Source: Ilyonectria destructans
Taxonomy: Eukaryota > Ascomycota > Sordariomycetes > Hypocreales > Nectriaceae
Assembly: GCA_020740775.1 (NCBI GenBank)
Contig: JAHEWK010000023.1
Coordinates: 620,001-684,000, forward strand
Direction of reading: 5' to 3'
Length of the DNA stretch: 64,000 nt
How positions within the stretch are numbered: position 1 is the stretch's first letter; each line of letters opens with the position of its first letter. This document shows, one piece after another, positions 21,797 through 31,836 of the stretch. Position numbers and translations under genes: made by a program. The notes beneath the pieces were generated by a model that worked only from the letters and a program-made list of their open reading frames with translations, was not told where the DNA came from and ran no database searches.

Positions 21797-23222
21797 ATGG
21801 GCGATTCCAACAGAATCCTTTCCTGGGTCTTGAATCTTCCCCGGCACACCGACTACAGTCCCCCTTCGCCTCTCGACAAGCGTCGCAAACGCAAGATCCG
21901 AAATACGGCGTCGAGCCATCAACTTGCCAGTCCCCCGACCTCGCTCGACGATTACGACATGGCATCGACACCGAAACGGCGACGACTCGAAGGCGGTACA
22001 AGTGCACGGTTTGATCCCGATGTGACTCCCCGGCCTGGCACGCGCAGCATCACAGCCGATTCCTCTGCGTCTGCTTCCGCGTCTGATACGAGTTCTGTCT
22101 CGGGCGCGTCGTCTCCAAAGAAACAGATGATGAATCTTCGCTTGAGCGACGCCGGTGTGATATACAGGTCACTCAATGAGCGAACAGCGCCTGCGGTGGC
22201 CGAGACGCTGTTTACGACAATATCTGACATCGGACGAGGCTTCGACCTTGTACCGGATTCTTTCAAGGCGACCATCACCCAGAAACTCAAGGACCGAGGC
22301 ATGGAATCTCGCCGGTGGGGGCATTGCTTCAAGCCGGCCGGCGAGGCCGATGTTCTGCCGGGCCGGATCCCATCTTTCGACGAGGTTGAGAGGGTCTTTG
22401 TCGAGGCCCAAGAGTGCGAGGACTTTAGACACGAAGAGAGTGCCTGGAACTCTCAGGTTCATCTGCGACTACTGGAAGGCATCTTCAAAACGCCGCAAGG
22501 TCACCTGTGTGATGACTTTGGCTCCGTCAGCTGGTGAGTGCTGTTGTCTTGGAAGCCTTGGAAACGTTGGTCTTGGCCAGGATTGTCGCATCATGACTGA
22601 CGTCTCTATCTCTTGCAGCACGTCGGCCCGTCCACACCGCGAGTTTAAGCCATCCGCATCAATGGCCAAGATGATTGACATCTGCGTGTTCGCTTCAGTC
22701 GACCGAGACACCGAGTTGAAGAGGGCTGTCATCGAATTCAGCAAACTCACACCAACGCTATCCATCAATCACACCGACTTTGAACCCACTCAGCATCGTC
22801 CCCTCCTCCTCAGCATCGAGACTAAGAGACCTGGCGTCGATGGAGACAAGGCCCAACTGCAGATGGGCGTCTGGCATGCCGCTCAGTGGGCCTTTCTCCG
22901 CTGGGCGGTTGGCCATAGCCTTGTCCGCCGGCGCATAGCACAAGGCTCAGAAGCGGCCAATACAGACGAGCTCCGGGCGGCGGAGCGTGCTACCCTGGCG
23001 AGGTTGGGTTTCATACCAGGCATCATTGTGCAGGGACACCGGTGGCACCTGGTGTTGTCGACGTACGGCGAGGACGGCAAAACAACGCTGTGGGCAGAGT
23101 GGGAGATTGGTTCGACAAAAAGCCACGAAGACATATATGCCATTGTTGCGGGGGTACGGGAGCTGACGGCCTGGGCGAAGGATGTTTACTTGCCGTGGTT
23201 GAGGGAGAATGTTTTGAATTGA
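21797..23222 (+). CDS. PD-(D/E)XK nuclease-like domain protein, 446 aa
   Basis: Exon 1 (21797-22533) and exon 2 (22619-23222) join in frame (SVS-C-TSARPH) through an 85-bp intron. Residues 1-115 are basic and Ser-rich (TPKRRRLEGG, SASASASDTSSVSGASSPKK). The second half fits the fungal PD-(D/E)XK-like family: D266 in KMIDICVF, E313 and K315 in LSIETKRPG, and Q325/Q327 in KAQLQMGVWHAAQW. These correspond to the metal-binding and catalytic positions of the fold, so the active site appears complete. Genes of this family are common and variable in Pezizomycotina; their biological role is largely unknown. Intact, and between two transposon remnants. Confidence 0.85.
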
Positions 23223-24479
23223 GCTTCAATAAGATATGGATTGGTTTTGGTTTGGAGTTGGGGAGTGGTGCGTACATGTTGGTTATGAATATGATACCCC
23301 AGTATTTCGAGTCTTGAATTGAAGATTTTGTCAACATATTCCCCTCAAGTTCGTGACAAACAGTATACCAGAAGTCCGAGGTAGACTTTCTCACCTTAGG
23401 CTTATGTCAGTTATAAATGCGATCTCCGTCTTTCTGCCAGCTAACTTTGATGACGAAAACTGGCCAGCCGTGACAGGGAGGAACCACCCTGTTTATAGAA
23501 TTGAGTAAGTTATGTGTATGCTTTTCGGAGATACTACTAAGGAAGCAATTGTTAACATACAGAGGGAATTGATAGAAGTTACCCCTGTCCCGTTTTACAT
23601 CGTTAGTGTGGTGGTCATGGTCATCCAGAATAACACCACCGGCGCCAAGAGACGTCTTGCCTCCGGGAACATTGATGGCGCCAGACTGTGAAAGACCACA
23701 TCATTCAGGCCTCTGTTCAGATCCTTTTACGTGGGAATCCACTCGTTGCTGCCGACACATAGACATTGCCTCTTATCGGACGACTCCTCTCCGCCGATGT
23801 AGTTGAGTCAGTAGGGTAGATGCCAATCGGCCTTGTTGTTAAGACTGGTGACATTCCTAGGACTCTCGTTAGTCATGATGAGTGCATGAATAACAATATT
23901 CCTTTTCAGACTGAACTTTCTGGTGCCAACCTGAGTGGCCGTTGGGTTTGGCTTGGACGTTAGGATCTGCAAAGCCACGAACACCATGCTCTATTCGTAC
24001 TGTACAGTAATGTTGAAATGAGAAGATTCAAGTTGCTTAATTCATACTAAATGAATAGTAGGAGAACTACTATTTATGTACAGGCACGATCTCTGTGGAA
24101 GGTTCCACCTTCTTCCACACCTTTGCCACCGACTTGGTCGCCTCACACTTGTGATTTCCAACAGTTAGTAGTGTTAACGGCGAACTAGTGTCAGGAACTA
24201 AACGCACAATAGGGAGTGAAGAGGGCAGACTCGCTACTAGCTAGCAGCTTAGAAGGTGGTGATGGGGTTGTGACTGTATTGATCTCTGGCCTCTATCATA
24301 TCTGCGGGTGAAGATAGCTATTTATGCTTCCTCACTGGTAATTCAATTGCCGTCAGGCCGAGACCCGTCGGTGGAGTCGCTGCGAGATAGCCGATGCTTG
24401 GAATGCCAAGTACAGGCTATGCAGAATCCGGCGATCAGGAAGCCCCGGATCCGGCGTTTGCATTCCATGGACCTCCCTT
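23223..24479. other. Intergenic, 1.25 kb
   Basis: No gene or clear repeat recognised. Confidence 0.4.
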
Positions 24480-24990
24480 GCATTCCAGCACCTGACAATA
24501 GTTTGAAGCCTATTCTTCAAGTGTTCAGTGTCCTATCCACGGCGGCTGAAGCGGTGTTCGCTATTTTGGCACGGGGTGAGGGTGGGGTGAAGTTGAAATA
24601 GTAGGGGTGTAAGGGGTTGATAGAGGCCTGTCTCCCTAGTTAGCTTGCATCGAGGCGGCCTGTAGCCGATGCAAATCGGATTGTCGCTTGAACGGCCTTC
24701 ATGTTTGGCATCCATTTTTGGTCATCAGATGGTGACTTTCCTCCAAGATAAAAAGAGACATTGCTCCTCTGTGGGTGCTAGTGCATTGAAGCATCTCTGT
24801 ACTGTATGCCGTCCACTTTCGGCATCGGAAGAGGAAGTGTTCAACTGTCTCTCTCGCTTGTCCACAATCACACTGGTCCGATGATATCGCTTTGATGTGA
24901 AAGAGGTACGAGTTTAGTCTTGTCATGCCCGAGTTGCGCCAGCACATTCGCTTCCTTCCATGATAGCTGGTCATAGAGTTGTTTCGTGTG
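24480..24990 (-). mobile_element. LINE 3' fragment (Tad1-like ORF2 C-terminus and 3' UTR)
   Basis: On the minus strand DQCDCGQARETVEHFLFRCR is the CCHC-type tail of Tad1-like LINE ORF2 proteins. After one frame shift it continues YLGGKSPSDDQKWMPNMKAV to a stop at 24640-24642. The downstream DNA (TGTTCAGTGTCCTATCC region on the plus strand) matches the LINE 3' region at 38.95-39.05 kb. The rest of the LINE is missing, so this is a 5'-truncated and frameshifted insertion. Confidence 0.8.
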
Positions 24991-25608
24991 TTTGCCTGGC
25001 AGTGCTGCGTCTATTCCAAGTATTGATTTGTATTCTCAGTGAAAATATCTCGTAGAGGTGGCAGCACGTCTACCTACATAGACCCTCTACCTTGCATCCC
25101 CTTCGATCCTACTCCGCTCCTTGTGCGGGGCATGTCGGTTCGCAAGTCAATACCAGTTTGCTCCTTAATAATAAGGATATGCCTTTTCGGAAACTTGCTA
25201 TTCCGGAAGCTTTCAGGTTTGTTAGGAGAATTGATGAGTAAAGTTTTCTTAAGTTCCCATGGTATCGAATCCTACGCCATAGGGCAGATAAGATTTTCTG
25301 GGCTGTAAGCCACAGGGCCTGTGCACAGTATGTATGCACGGCATCTCAAACACCAAGTCTGCCCCACGCCTCTTTCGATGCGAAACGAAAACCTTCGTCC
25401 TCTCTCGTCCCAAAGGACCACCTAACGCCGTATACCCTCAACCCATATACCGACCCATGATCGAAAAGCCACGGAGGAAATCAGAGGATTCGAAAGTCTC
25501 GTTCCGAAAGGCATTGGCGGGCCCGCAGGTACCGGTCTCCTGTGAAACTTATTGGCGCGGTAACATAATACTTGGCTTACGCCACAGCCAGCGACCCGGC
25601 GCCACAGC

Positions 25609-25945
25609 TCAGCAGCTTAGGAAACAGCCCGCCACAATTGGGGCGACAGACGGCCGCGAAACCCCAAATAAGCTTCCCTCATGACCGCGAATACAAAAGA
25701 GGTTAGCCTGTTGACTACAAAATTCAAACAGGCTAGTGTTATGACCACACAACTTAAGGGTAATGTCGGATCCGTTACGGTCAATTCGATCAAATGGATA
25801 GTGTTCAAAGCAGTGATGATGATGTTGATTGTTGCTTGGGCCCTGTTGGGCTCCGTCGGTCAGAGAGGGGTTTTCTGACACCCCCTCTGACTAAGGTCAG
25901 GATATCAGTCTATCAGAGGTTTCGTAGTACAGGGTCTCAATCCAA
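25609..25945 (-). repeat. Dispersed hairpin repeat, copy B
   Basis: Read on the minus strand it begins ACCCTGTACTACGAAACCTC, passes a GTCAGAGGGGG...CCCCTCTCTGAC hairpin, then matches copy A at 15545-15735. Its first 80 bp match the tandem units at 52405-52600. An ORF keeps the peptide HLIELTVTDP seen in copy A as TLIELTVSDP. Confidence 0.55.
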
Positions 25946-26016
25946 CAGGTAATTTACAAGGGGTGTTGATGGGCAGTCTGAGTCGCCCAGACGGACTAAT
26001 TAGAAACCTACGATGA

Positions 26017-26110
26017 GGTACATGGAGCAATGTACTGTGGGGCGGGTTGCCATCACACTAGCCCGTTTCGTCTCTTTTGAGGTGGCGGGTTTGCAACAGT
26101 AGGCTGCCGT
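26017..26110 (-). repeat. Fragment of the ACTGTTGCAAA-type element
   Basis: On the minus strand it runs from ACTGTTGCAAA through GGGCTAGTG to CAGTACATTGCTCCATGTAC. The left end of the element at 46072 has the same order of motifs. Only one end is present here. Confidence 0.5.
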
Positions 26111-26343
26111 ACTGGAGAGTAACGTCACCTACTTCGCCATGGGGAGCGAGAGCAGGAGCGTGAGCATGAGCGGCGACACGACCGTGCTCAACAGCGACAC
26201 TGTAGCGCGCAGCTCCTGTGCTGCACGCTGAGCAGCAGAGCGCCAGCCATCGCCGGGATCTTGATTTGTATCGTCAATCTGCCGATTTAGTTCCTCTGCG
26301 TCGAGCAGAGAGCATCCCTTGGCTAGCCCATCCTGTCGCCATC

Positions 26344-27816
26344 ATGTCCGCGCCCGGACCCGACGCCCGCCCAGCGCCGCCCCCGAAGCCGCGACTGAAT
26401 ATCAACGTCAGTCGATCCTCATCCTTCGTCGCCGATGCCAAAGAAACGCCCTCCGCCACTGCTGCCGCTTCCGTTACGTTTACCGAGGGCGCTCGCAAAG
26501 TCAAGCTCAAGATCACCCAGTCCCAACCTTCCACCCCCGCCGAGCAGCCGCCCGCCAAGACCAGGGCAGGCAGGCAAACGAAGCCGACTCAGAAACTCGT
26601 CGAGAGCAAGAAGCGCCCGCACGATGATGATGACGACAAGTCACTCGCCACGTCGGCGCACCCCTCCACCAAGATCAAGCTCAGGGCCTCCAAGGCCGGC
26701 ATGACCCCGACGCTGGTGGTGAAGCCCAAGGGACGCGTGCCAACACACCCACCAGGCGATGGCTACGACTCTGAGGCCAGCGACCGAGAGAAGGACCCCT
26801 CGATCGAAGAGCAGTTCGTCCTGCGCATGATGCCGGGGGAGCACTGCGACTACGTGCGCTGGTGTATGGAGAATGGCAAGATGGGCGTTGCGCGCAGCAT
26901 GGGAGGAGCCGATATCCAGCTCAAATTCTTCGAGGAGGACACGCGACGGGGTCTACTCACTGTCAAGGGCCAGTCGTTCGCAGCCGTCATGGTCGACCTT
27001 CCTACTATTACAGAGGCGATGAAGACGTGGGATCGCAAATCCTTCCTCAAGTCGGCCGACATCTGCCAGATGCTACTAGTCTTCCAGAAGGTGGCCAACG
27101 AAGCCGAGGCCAGACATGCTCCTCTCCCGAGTATGATCGACTCGCACTTCAAGTGGCCGCACGGTCTGACGCCGCCTATGCACGACTGCGTCAACCGCCG
27201 TTTCGCAAAGACCATTAGCCGGAAGGAGATTGAGGATAAGGAGGCCGAAGTCGAGCGTCTGCTCGCCGAGGACGCCAAGGCTGGCTCGACGCGCTGGGAA
27301 TGGGTCGACGACCGGCAGCCGGACGCTGACGACGAGTACGGCGCCGATGAGCACGCTGAGGGCGAGGTAGATGATAGCATGGATTACTTCCAGAGCCGAA
27401 ACGTCTTCGGAGACGACGGTGGCGACGACCACGACCTCGAGGCCGATCTCGAGGCGGCTTTCGCCGATGATCTCATGGCCGAGACACCAGCCACGGGCGT
27501 CGACATGGCCATGACGCCCATGACCACTACCCAGGTCAACACCCCCGCCGCCGTCCACGGCGGCAGCGAGGCCGACGAGTCGGAGGTGTCGGACGACAGC
27601 GATGATGACGACGACGATGACGACGACCTCGACGACGAGGAGCAGGGTGTCAAGGACATCATTGCCGACCTGCAGAAACAGCTAGTCAACCGCCAGGCCG
27701 AGTTGGCCCGCAACCAGAACAAGATCCTGCGGTCGCGCCTCGAGGCCCAGATCAAGCAGCTCAAGTCGTCGATTGAGCTCAAGAAGTCGTCGATTGGCAT
27801 CGAGACGGATGACTAG
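26344..27816 (+). CDS. TAF7: TFIID subunit TAF7 (TAFII55 family), 490 aa
   Basis: Residues about 152-290 match the TAFII55 N-terminal domain: SIEEQFVLRMMPGEHC, then GGADIQLKFFEEDTRRGLL, VMVDLPTITEAMKTWD and KSADICQMLLVF. TAF7 is a nuclear subunit of TFIID that binds TAF1 and regulates RNA polymerase II initiation. The N-terminal 150 residues are basic and Pro/Lys-rich. A long acidic run (SDDSDDDDDDDDDLDDEE, about 417-434) precedes a C-terminal coiled coil with heptad leucines. I chose the ATG at 26344; an upstream in-frame ATG at 26218 would add 42 residues unlike TAF7. Single exon, GC-richer than its surroundings and intact, so it marks a stable host segment among repeats. Confidence 0.93.
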   Translation: MSAPGPDARPAPPPKPRLNINVSRSSSFVADAKETPSATAAASVTFTEGARKVKLKITQSQPSTPAEQPPAKTRAGRQTKPTQKLVESKKRPHDDDDDKSLATSAHPSTKIKLRASKAGMTPTLVVKPKGRVPTHPPGDGYDSEASDREKDPSIEEQFVLRMMPGEHCDYVRWCMENGKMGVARSMGGADIQLKFFEEDTRRGLLTVKGQSFAAVMVDLPTITEAMKTWDRKSFLKSADICQMLLVFQKVANEAEARHAPLPSMIDSHFKWPHGLTPPMHDCVNRRFAKTISRKEIEDKEAEVERLLAEDAKAGSTRWEWVDDRQPDADDEYGADEHAEGEVDDSMDYFQSRNVFGDDGGDDHDLEADLEAAFADDLMAETPATGVDMAMTPMTTTQVNTPAAVHGGSEADESEVSDDSDDDDDDDDDLDDEEQGVKDIIADLQKQLVNRQAELARNQNKILRSRLEAQIKQLKSSIELKKSSIGIETDD

Positions 27817-29602
27817 AACGTCGCATCGAAGGGACGTTCTATCGAAGGCGGAGGGGGAAGGAAGCTGAGACAGCACAGTCTTGCTTGTTCTCGTGCTCAG
27901 GTTTCGCGGATTGGTGTTTCGAGAACAATGGACGCTTACGGATACTCAAGGGGGAGGCAAATGGCGTTTGAGGTGTTAACCAGGACAGGGAATGGAAGGT
28001 TGATTTGCGGGTTTAGACTCAAAATACCACCTCGTATGTGTTATGCCCTGATCGGCTCTTCGTGAAAATAGGTCGGGGTACGCGTAGATAATTGTGAAGC
28101 CGCTGGCGTGAATATCTGAACGTTTACATCCATCTCCACCTGTCTCCCTATCCTTTCTATCTTCGCTATAACATCACACCGCGGCCTAGCTAAACCCCAT
28201 CAATGCCCACGACTCCTTACTCTTAATCGCAAGAGTCTCAAGGTTCGCTGCTCATTCACTACCAAGACCTCCTTGACCGTGTTGATGACATCCTGCCAGG
28301 CGACATCCCGGCTAAGCTCCTCGAGGCTCTCGGGGCGGGACCACGTCCTGCCAGAAGCGAGGGCTCCCTGGAGGCCGATCCTGACCGCCGATCTCATCAA
28401 TGACTTCTTCATCTGCCAGGTGATGAAACAGAAGATATCTTTTCCGGATCGCTGCGATGAGGCCTCTCATCCCAGAGCGGATTATTAGATCATTGTAGAT
28501 CACATCTGCAGCAGACCGGCCTTCACCAATTCCAGTTTTTCTCAGTCCCGCATCTCGATTCTAAATTGTCGCCTGCCCCTGTAAAAACATGGCTGTCCTC
28601 TAAACCCGGTCTGTTTCCGTCGTCAGTCCTCGTTGCTTTTCCTTGATTACTCATTTACACGTCTTAACGCGTCTCGTCGCGTCTTATCGTGGTACTCATG
28701 TTATAGCATGGTTCTTTGCTCTTTGATGGACATTTTGTTCTTGAAGAAATCATCTCGGGGGACATAGCCCGATCATGGATCTTGGCCTTGGGATCTTGCC
28801 TCGGTTTGAGGTGAACGGAAGGTTGCAGCAGTGAGCAGCTGAAAGTGTGTCGCTTGCCCCGCACACTCCGTCAGCATCAAATCGTAGAGGGCAGACCGGT
28901 CCGTTCCGTGCAGATCGCTTAGAGCTGACTAGATGATCTGCGTTATCTATTCGCCCTTAGAGGAAAAACTTGCTGCTGCATTGCAGGTGTTGGTTGTAAC
29001 CGAGCTTCTGTCTTACCTCACACGATACGACGACCCATGAATTGCTTGTCTACCGGCAGCAACCAAGGTGGATGAAACCGGCAGGATGCGGTGTTTTCTC
29101 AGCCAACGTTGCTGGAAATGCATTGACCCATTGCTGCCTGATGCTCCAACCTGCAGCAACACCAAAACAGTCATGCACTCTGCCGCCCGAACTGTACGCC
29201 CCCTTGGTTGAGGAGGTGGATTACTGGGGGGTGGGGGCGCGTGATCGGCCGTGCTACGTTTGAGGGAGGCCCGAGCGGTGGTCAGTGATCAAACGACTCT
29301 ATTTATGTTGTTCAAGACGTGCATCCTGATGAGACATTGAATCCGGGAAGGGACGCCATTCCGTCGTTGTTGTTGCCTGATGGACTAGGTCTCGGTGTTC
29401 TGGGCCACTGTTGTAGACCAGTCTTTGTAGTCCAAGGGGTAGTGAGGCCGAGACCGCCAAGTGGACAAGTGGAGTTCTGATCAAAACAGCGTGTCCGCGA
29501 TTACGGAGTAAAAAGCATAATCGCGTATCAAACCGATGATCTACCGGCCCGGGCTAGTCAAGAAAACAGAGAGGTTCAACTTCTGTCGTAAACAGCGATG
29601 GA
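27817..29602. other. Intergenic, 1.8 kb
   Basis: No gene I can support. Two overlapping minus-strand frames at 28200-28503 could be a short relic, but neither resembles a known family. Confidence 0.4.
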
Positions 29603-29603
29603 G

Positions 29604-29760
29604 GCCCAATAAGCGCATATAATAGAGATAATGAATGAGCCTTGTTTTCTACATAGGGAATCGCGCATAGAGCGCCGTTTAGTACGTGGGAGCGGAGCCC
29701 CTATTGTGGGTCTGCTCCCGTTGGTCCTCAACCAATCATATCTAGCTACCTTACAACAAC
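29604..29760 (+). repeat. Repeat shared with 45802-45947, upstream of the chromodomain gene
   Basis: GCCCAATAAGCGCATA starts both copies. Both then contain GTTTAGTACGT, GGAGCGGAGCCCCTATTGTG and AACCAATCATAT in the same order and spacing. Here it lies 160-320 bp upstream of the chromodomain ORF. It may be part of a mobile element or a duplicated promoter. Confidence 0.6.
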
Positions 29761-29921
29761 TTCGTTACCCAGTCGAAATCAACGACTTTTGGCTCTTCAC
29801 CTCGCAACTACGAAGCCCCTTCTCTCGTTGCTTTGCTACCCCCGTCATTTCACGCACAAGAGTCAATCACTTTCCTGCCACAACGCCTTCAACCCAACTT
29901 ATTTTTTTCTCAAGCCGCACG

Positions 29922-30893
29922 ATGGGCACAATGCGGAGGGGCGCTGACACTAAAGGCGACACCCACAACCCACGTCGATTGCACCCCGTTCAACCCTCGC
30001 GCATCTGTAGCACAAATCCAAGCAGGCAGAGTGTGTCAATGGGAGGTCAACAACGTAAAGCACGAAACCCGTCATTAGACTCTTCATTGAGTTCCAAGCG
30101 CTGCCACGCGGATGACAACCCTATCCTTCCTGAGGAAAACAGTCCATTTCAGACGTTTAGTTTTTTGGATGTCGATGTCACTAAGTCTACATTACGTGCA
30201 CCTTTTGCAATAATGGTAAACGAGACCAGTGACCTTTCGGGTCCCGGGCTCAACGGAGGTGACCTTACCCTCCGCGATTCCCATGAGCCCGGCCGCGAAA
30301 GAAAATCAAATGGGACGCCTCTCGGCGAGATAGAGGGCGGAAAAGCCGGCGAACACTTGGAAGGGAGGAAATCAGCCGGGCAAAAAGACAAAAGTAATTC
30401 AAAGGAGCCAAATGATGTAGATCATACGGCCGAATGGACCGAGACTGAGGAGAACCGAGATAACACAGCAGAACCGAGGTACGAAGTCGAAAAAATCGTT
30501 GACCACCGCACCAAAAACAGAACTGAAGTCGAGCTCATGGTGAAATGGACCGGCTACTCCAAGCCCACGCTCGTCGACGAGCGTACCCTTCAACAAGATT
30601 GCCCAGATGCGCTTTACCACTACTGGGAAACCCGTGGAACTCGCGAGAGAGCAACGGGGATACGTTTAGAATTCCACGCATTTGAGGTCCTCAAGTGGAA
30701 GGTCGAGGCCGAGAAATTGCTATTCCTTGTGCAGTGGGTTGGTTACCCACCTAAAGACGCGACGTGGGAATTTGCTTGGAGGGTGAAGAATTTCGCGGAA
30801 GGGATGCACGCAGAGTATTTAAGGACACATCCAGCTGCGAAAAGGGCTTGGGAAAAGGAGAACTTCAGAAGAGTTGAGAAATCTGCTTTATAA
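29922..30893 (+). CDS. Double chromodomain-like protein, 323 aa
   Basis: The C-terminal 140 residues hold two chromodomain-like blocks. The first, about 187-238, has YEVEKIVDHRTKN and ELMVKWTGYS. The second, about 250-300, has FEVLKWKVE, then FLVQWVGYPPKDATWE. The KWxGY/QWVGY and TWE positions that build the methyl-lysine cage in chromodomains are recognisable. The N-terminal part is hydrophilic and low in complexity. There are no integrase or reverse transcriptase motifs, so it is a stand-alone protein, although chromoviral integrases carry similar domains. The start at 29922 is preferred; the frame stays open to an ATG at 29631 inside the upstream repeat. A nuclear, chromatin-binding role is inferred. 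Confidence 0.7.
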   Translation: MGTMRRGADTKGDTHNPRRLHPVQPSRICSTNPSRQSVSMGGQQRKARNPSLDSSLSSKRCHADDNPILPEENSPFQTFSFLDVDVTKSTLRAPFAIMVNETSDLSGPGLNGGDLTLRDSHEPGRERKSNGTPLGEIEGGKAGEHLEGRKSAGQKDKSNSKEPNDVDHTAEWTETEENRDNTAEPRYEVEKIVDHRTKNRTEVELMVKWTGYSKPTLVDERTLQQDCPDALYHYWETRGTRERATGIRLEFHAFEVLKWKVEAEKLLFLVQWVGYPPKDATWEFAWRVKNFAEGMHAEYLRTHPAAKRAWEKENFRRVEKSAL

Positions 30894-31834
30894 TGGCCGA
30901 TCTTTTGGTTGATATGGCTTTCGTAGAGAAGTTGTGGCGGCTAGGTAAGACGGCGCGATCTGACATACTCTTTCAACGACGACTAAAAGCTCTCAAACAG
31001 CTGGCGCAGCATTGCGAGATGGGATGCAGTCGACGAACAGACAATGGAGTTGATAACTTCGTCGACTTCCCAACATCAGAGGATTTCAGTGGCTGTGCAG
31101 ACAATTGAGGCAGCAACCGCTGAGGCGGGGTGACACAATGACCAACAATATGATTGATGATTTCTTTCGGGGTCGGGGCTGAGCGGCTCACTGTCGCTTT
31201 AGGTTTTAACTTACGACTCGGCTTGCTAGGCTTCAGCAAGAATGAGGGGTTGGTCGACCTCCCACGACACGGAAGAGGAGCTGACGTCAACATGACTCAA
31301 GAATTATATCGAGATGTCATCAGTCCAGCCTCCCGCTTCTCCTCATCTTCTTCTGTGTACCCGTTAGCTCGTGTGGGACTAAAGCCCGAGGTGGACCAGC
31401 TTATGAATGAATGGTGACCATAAAGTGGTGAGGCGAACATATCCTCGTATAATATAAAGTCTGGCATTTTCATTACGAAACTCACTAAGGCACCGCACGG
31501 CGTATAATCCGAAGTAGTACTAGGAATTACTCATGCAGCAATTGCCATCTCACAGCGGCACTTTCACCTGGCTAGATTCAGGCGAGACTTCGTGAGGCTA
31601 TTACGTGGGCTTGGAATGATGAAATGGCGGCTCACTCGACGAAATTGGCCAGGTTGACGTGTACTCATGGGTTGGAAGAGGCTCCACGTCATGTCGCCAG
31701 GGCTAGTACAGAATACCAAGAGTTTACCCCAATTGGCGTACAGCACAAATACCCCTGTATTAAAGGTTAGAACGGTTAGTGGGGCGGGTGGAGAGGCTCG
31801 TGGAGCCGGCATCGTGGCCATAAGGATATATACA
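30894..31834. other. Intergenic, 0.9 kb
   Basis: Region between the chromodomain gene and the Fot/pogo element. No gene or repeat recognised. Confidence 0.4.
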
Positions 31835-31836
31835 TA

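Noticed and set aside
26419..27558. Several frames of 67-176 codons within TAF7 on both strands
   Set aside because: Shadows of the GC-rich TAF7 coding sequence.
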